From positions 30,932,557-30,996,556 of the forward strand of contig JANCRA010000008.1 in the NCBI GenBank assembly GCA_024362935.1: a stretch of 64,000 bases of DNA. The letters run 5' to 3'. A program made the translations under genes and the position numbers. The DNA comes from Setophaga petechia (Eukaryota; Chordata; Aves; Passeriformes; Parulidae). Positions within the stretch are counted from its first letter, which is position 1; every line of letters begins with the position of its first letter. Below are positions 62,540 to 64,000 of the stretch, piece after piece. The notes under the pieces are model-generated. The model was given only the letters and a program-made list of their open reading frames with translations. It was not told where the DNA came from and did no database searches.

Positions 62540-63095
62540 GATTCATAGAATCATAAAATGGCTTGCGTTGGAAGGGACTTTAAAGATTATGGAGTTCCAA
62601 AACAGAATCCCTGGGCAGGGATGTTCAAGGCCCTGTTCAACCTAGCCTTGAACACTTCCAGGGTTAGGGCATCCACAATTTATTTGGACAAGATGTTCCA
62701 GTGCCTCACCACCCTATATGCAAAGAATTTCTTTCTATCACCTAGCCGAAATATCTCCTCTTTTAGTTTATAAACTGTTCCTCTTGTCCTATTACTATCT
62801 GCTAACGTAAAAAGTTACTCTTCCTCCCTTTCTAAGTGACCTTTAAGTACTGTCAGGCCCCACTAAGGTCTCCCTGGAGCCTCTTCTCCAGGCTGAAAAA
62901 TCCCAACTCTCATCCTGTCTTCACAGGACGGGTGCTCCAGCCCTGTAAACCTTTTTGTCCCCCTCCTCTGGACCTGCTCCAACAGGCCCACATCTTTCCT
63001 GGGATGAAGACTGCAGAGGTGGATGCAGGACTCCAGGCGGGGTCTCGTGAGGGCAGAGTAGAGGGTCAGAATCACCTCCCTTGACCTGCTGGCCA
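62540..63095 (-). mobile_element. CR1 LINE fragment with 3' terminus and RT C-terminus
   Basis: Antisense CR1 begins at the terminus AGATTCATAGAATCATAAAA and runs through 'ttggaagggactttaaagat', 'ttccagtgcctcaccaccct', 'gagcctcttctccaggctga' and 'gcagagtagagggtcagaat' to 'gacctgctggcca'. On the minus strand 62863-63096 reads [19 protein letters not shown], then [11 protein letters not shown] and [10 protein letters not shown], the conserved CR1 C-terminal block, before frame loss. About 555 bases are kept, 5'-truncated. Confidence 0.95.
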
Positions 63096-63766
63096 AATAT
63101 TGTCAGTTAAAACTGGTTATGGGGGTTATATCAGCTTTCCATAGACACCGAGAGTGACATGCATCAGAGGAGGGAGTGTGGATTTTCTGCTTACAAACAT
63201 ACCGCTGACTTATGGAGTCTGAGCAGTATTTCCAGACAAAGAATTGACTCCACCCCAGCCTACAAAGAAAAAATAATTGAAGTCACATCATTTCTTCAAA
63301 TACTCACGATTCCAAATGTTTGGTAACCAGCTGCCTGTTGTGGTAATGCTCCTTCTTCTGCACAGAATTTGTATTCTAGACCTACATAAAATTAGTATAC
63401 AAAATGAACTGAGTGATTTGTTGGAAGAAGTTTTTGTTGTGAAAATGTAATGAATATTTCATAGTTCAAATTCAAAGCAACTATAAAATACGAAGTTTTG
63501 CTCTGATGCATAAAAACAATTCATCATAACTGTTAAATACAAACCATATTCACTCATGGCATGAACCATAAATATGACAAGAGGTCCCAGAAAGTTGTAG
63601 TTATGGTTAAGAAGGAGTGTGCAGTGAATACAGTAAAATTCCTCCCGAATATTTTAAATAATGCTGTGTTTCCTGATGATAGATTGCATTTCATCTGCAT
63701 CAAGACTTACAAATCAGTCAGGGTCACCAAAACTCAACTGTTTTCACTGCATCCCTAAAACAATGT
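63096..63766. other. Non-coding sequence
   Basis: No gene or repeat recognised between the CR1 fragment and the LTR-like segment at the window end. Confidence 0.6.
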
Positions 63767-64000
63767 TGTCCTGGGTTTCCTCCCAAAATCTGTCCCAAAC
63801 CAGGACAAATATAATATTCAAGTATATACAGGAATTTATTATAAAAGTCCAAGAATATGATCTGCCAAGTCCTGTGCCAGTTTATTTGCAAGAACCTCTG
63901 AACATTTTACCCCATGTGCACACCAGGCTTTTCATCACAGTTCCTGGTCTTACGGAGTCACTTTCAAAATTACAGATCTCGTGGAAGTCAAAGGAACTGT
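63767..64000. mobile_element. Possible LTR segment cut by the window edge
   Basis: Begins TGTCCTGG and carries the complementary CCAGGACA 33 bases later (63800-63807). This is followed by 'caggaatttattataaaag', similar in layout to the TATTTATTAAAAGG poly-A/R region of the LTR at 46065. These features fit the U5-R side of a minus-strand avian LTR, but the other end lies outside the window. Confidence 0.4.

Overview
The window is vertebrate, almost certainly avian, nuclear DNA. It is AT-rich and gene-poor, and I find no convincing complete protein-coding gene. The bird call rests on several CR1 LINE fragments ending in the typical ATTCTATGATTCT-like 3' terminus and on two LTRs of types I associate with bird endogenous retroviruses (ERVs). 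A songbird source is an inference from those LTRs. No rRNA, tRNA, operon, phage or CRISPR structure is visible, so the window is best read as a gene desert or the inside of a very large intron.

Layout. 1-11 kb: a long CR1 fragment on the minus strand (2105-3128), a pure GGGAA array (5009-5164), a perfect 43-bp tandem duplication (6215-6300), a candidate 84-bp exon (6719-6802) and a TATC microsatellite (7930-8017). 11-28 kb: a perfect 32-bp palindrome (11331-11362), a CR1 3' end on the plus strand (12380-12680), an ancient MIR-like SINE remnant (17863-17975), an AGGTCA cluster with an exact DR5 (20051-20092), and a minisatellite carrying TTCnnGAA motifs (27789-27893). 28-44 kb: an LTR (32311-32878) and CR1 (33793-34022), both minus strand, a CpG-enriched block with a TATA box (38286-38540), and an old CR1/L3-like fragment (43150-43450). 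44-57 kb: a 984-bp compound CCTT/CCCTCCTT array (44268-45251), a minus-strand ERV 3' LTR with TATA box, poly(A) signal and polypurine tract (46065-46515), a CR1 3' end (47868-48224), a possible L2-like remnant (49205-49300), and a second CCTT array that is uninterrupted for 337 bp (56421-56757). 57-64 kb: two further splice-bounded candidate exons (57584-57629, 58933-59022), a long hairpin (62147-62209), a CR1 3' end on the minus strand (62540-63095) and an LTR-like segment cut by the window edge (63767-64000).

How it fits together. What can be defended is a repeat landscape: LINE and LTR remnants of different ages, three large purine/pyrimidine arrays able to form non-B DNA, and a few compact motif clusters in otherwise unremarkable sequence. 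The exon and promoter candidates are hypotheses built on splice or core-promoter signals alone. Long open frames in the arrays (Phe-Leu-Pro-Ser or Lys-Glu-Gly-Arg repeats) are products of the repeat period. I did not find a self-contained new biological system here.
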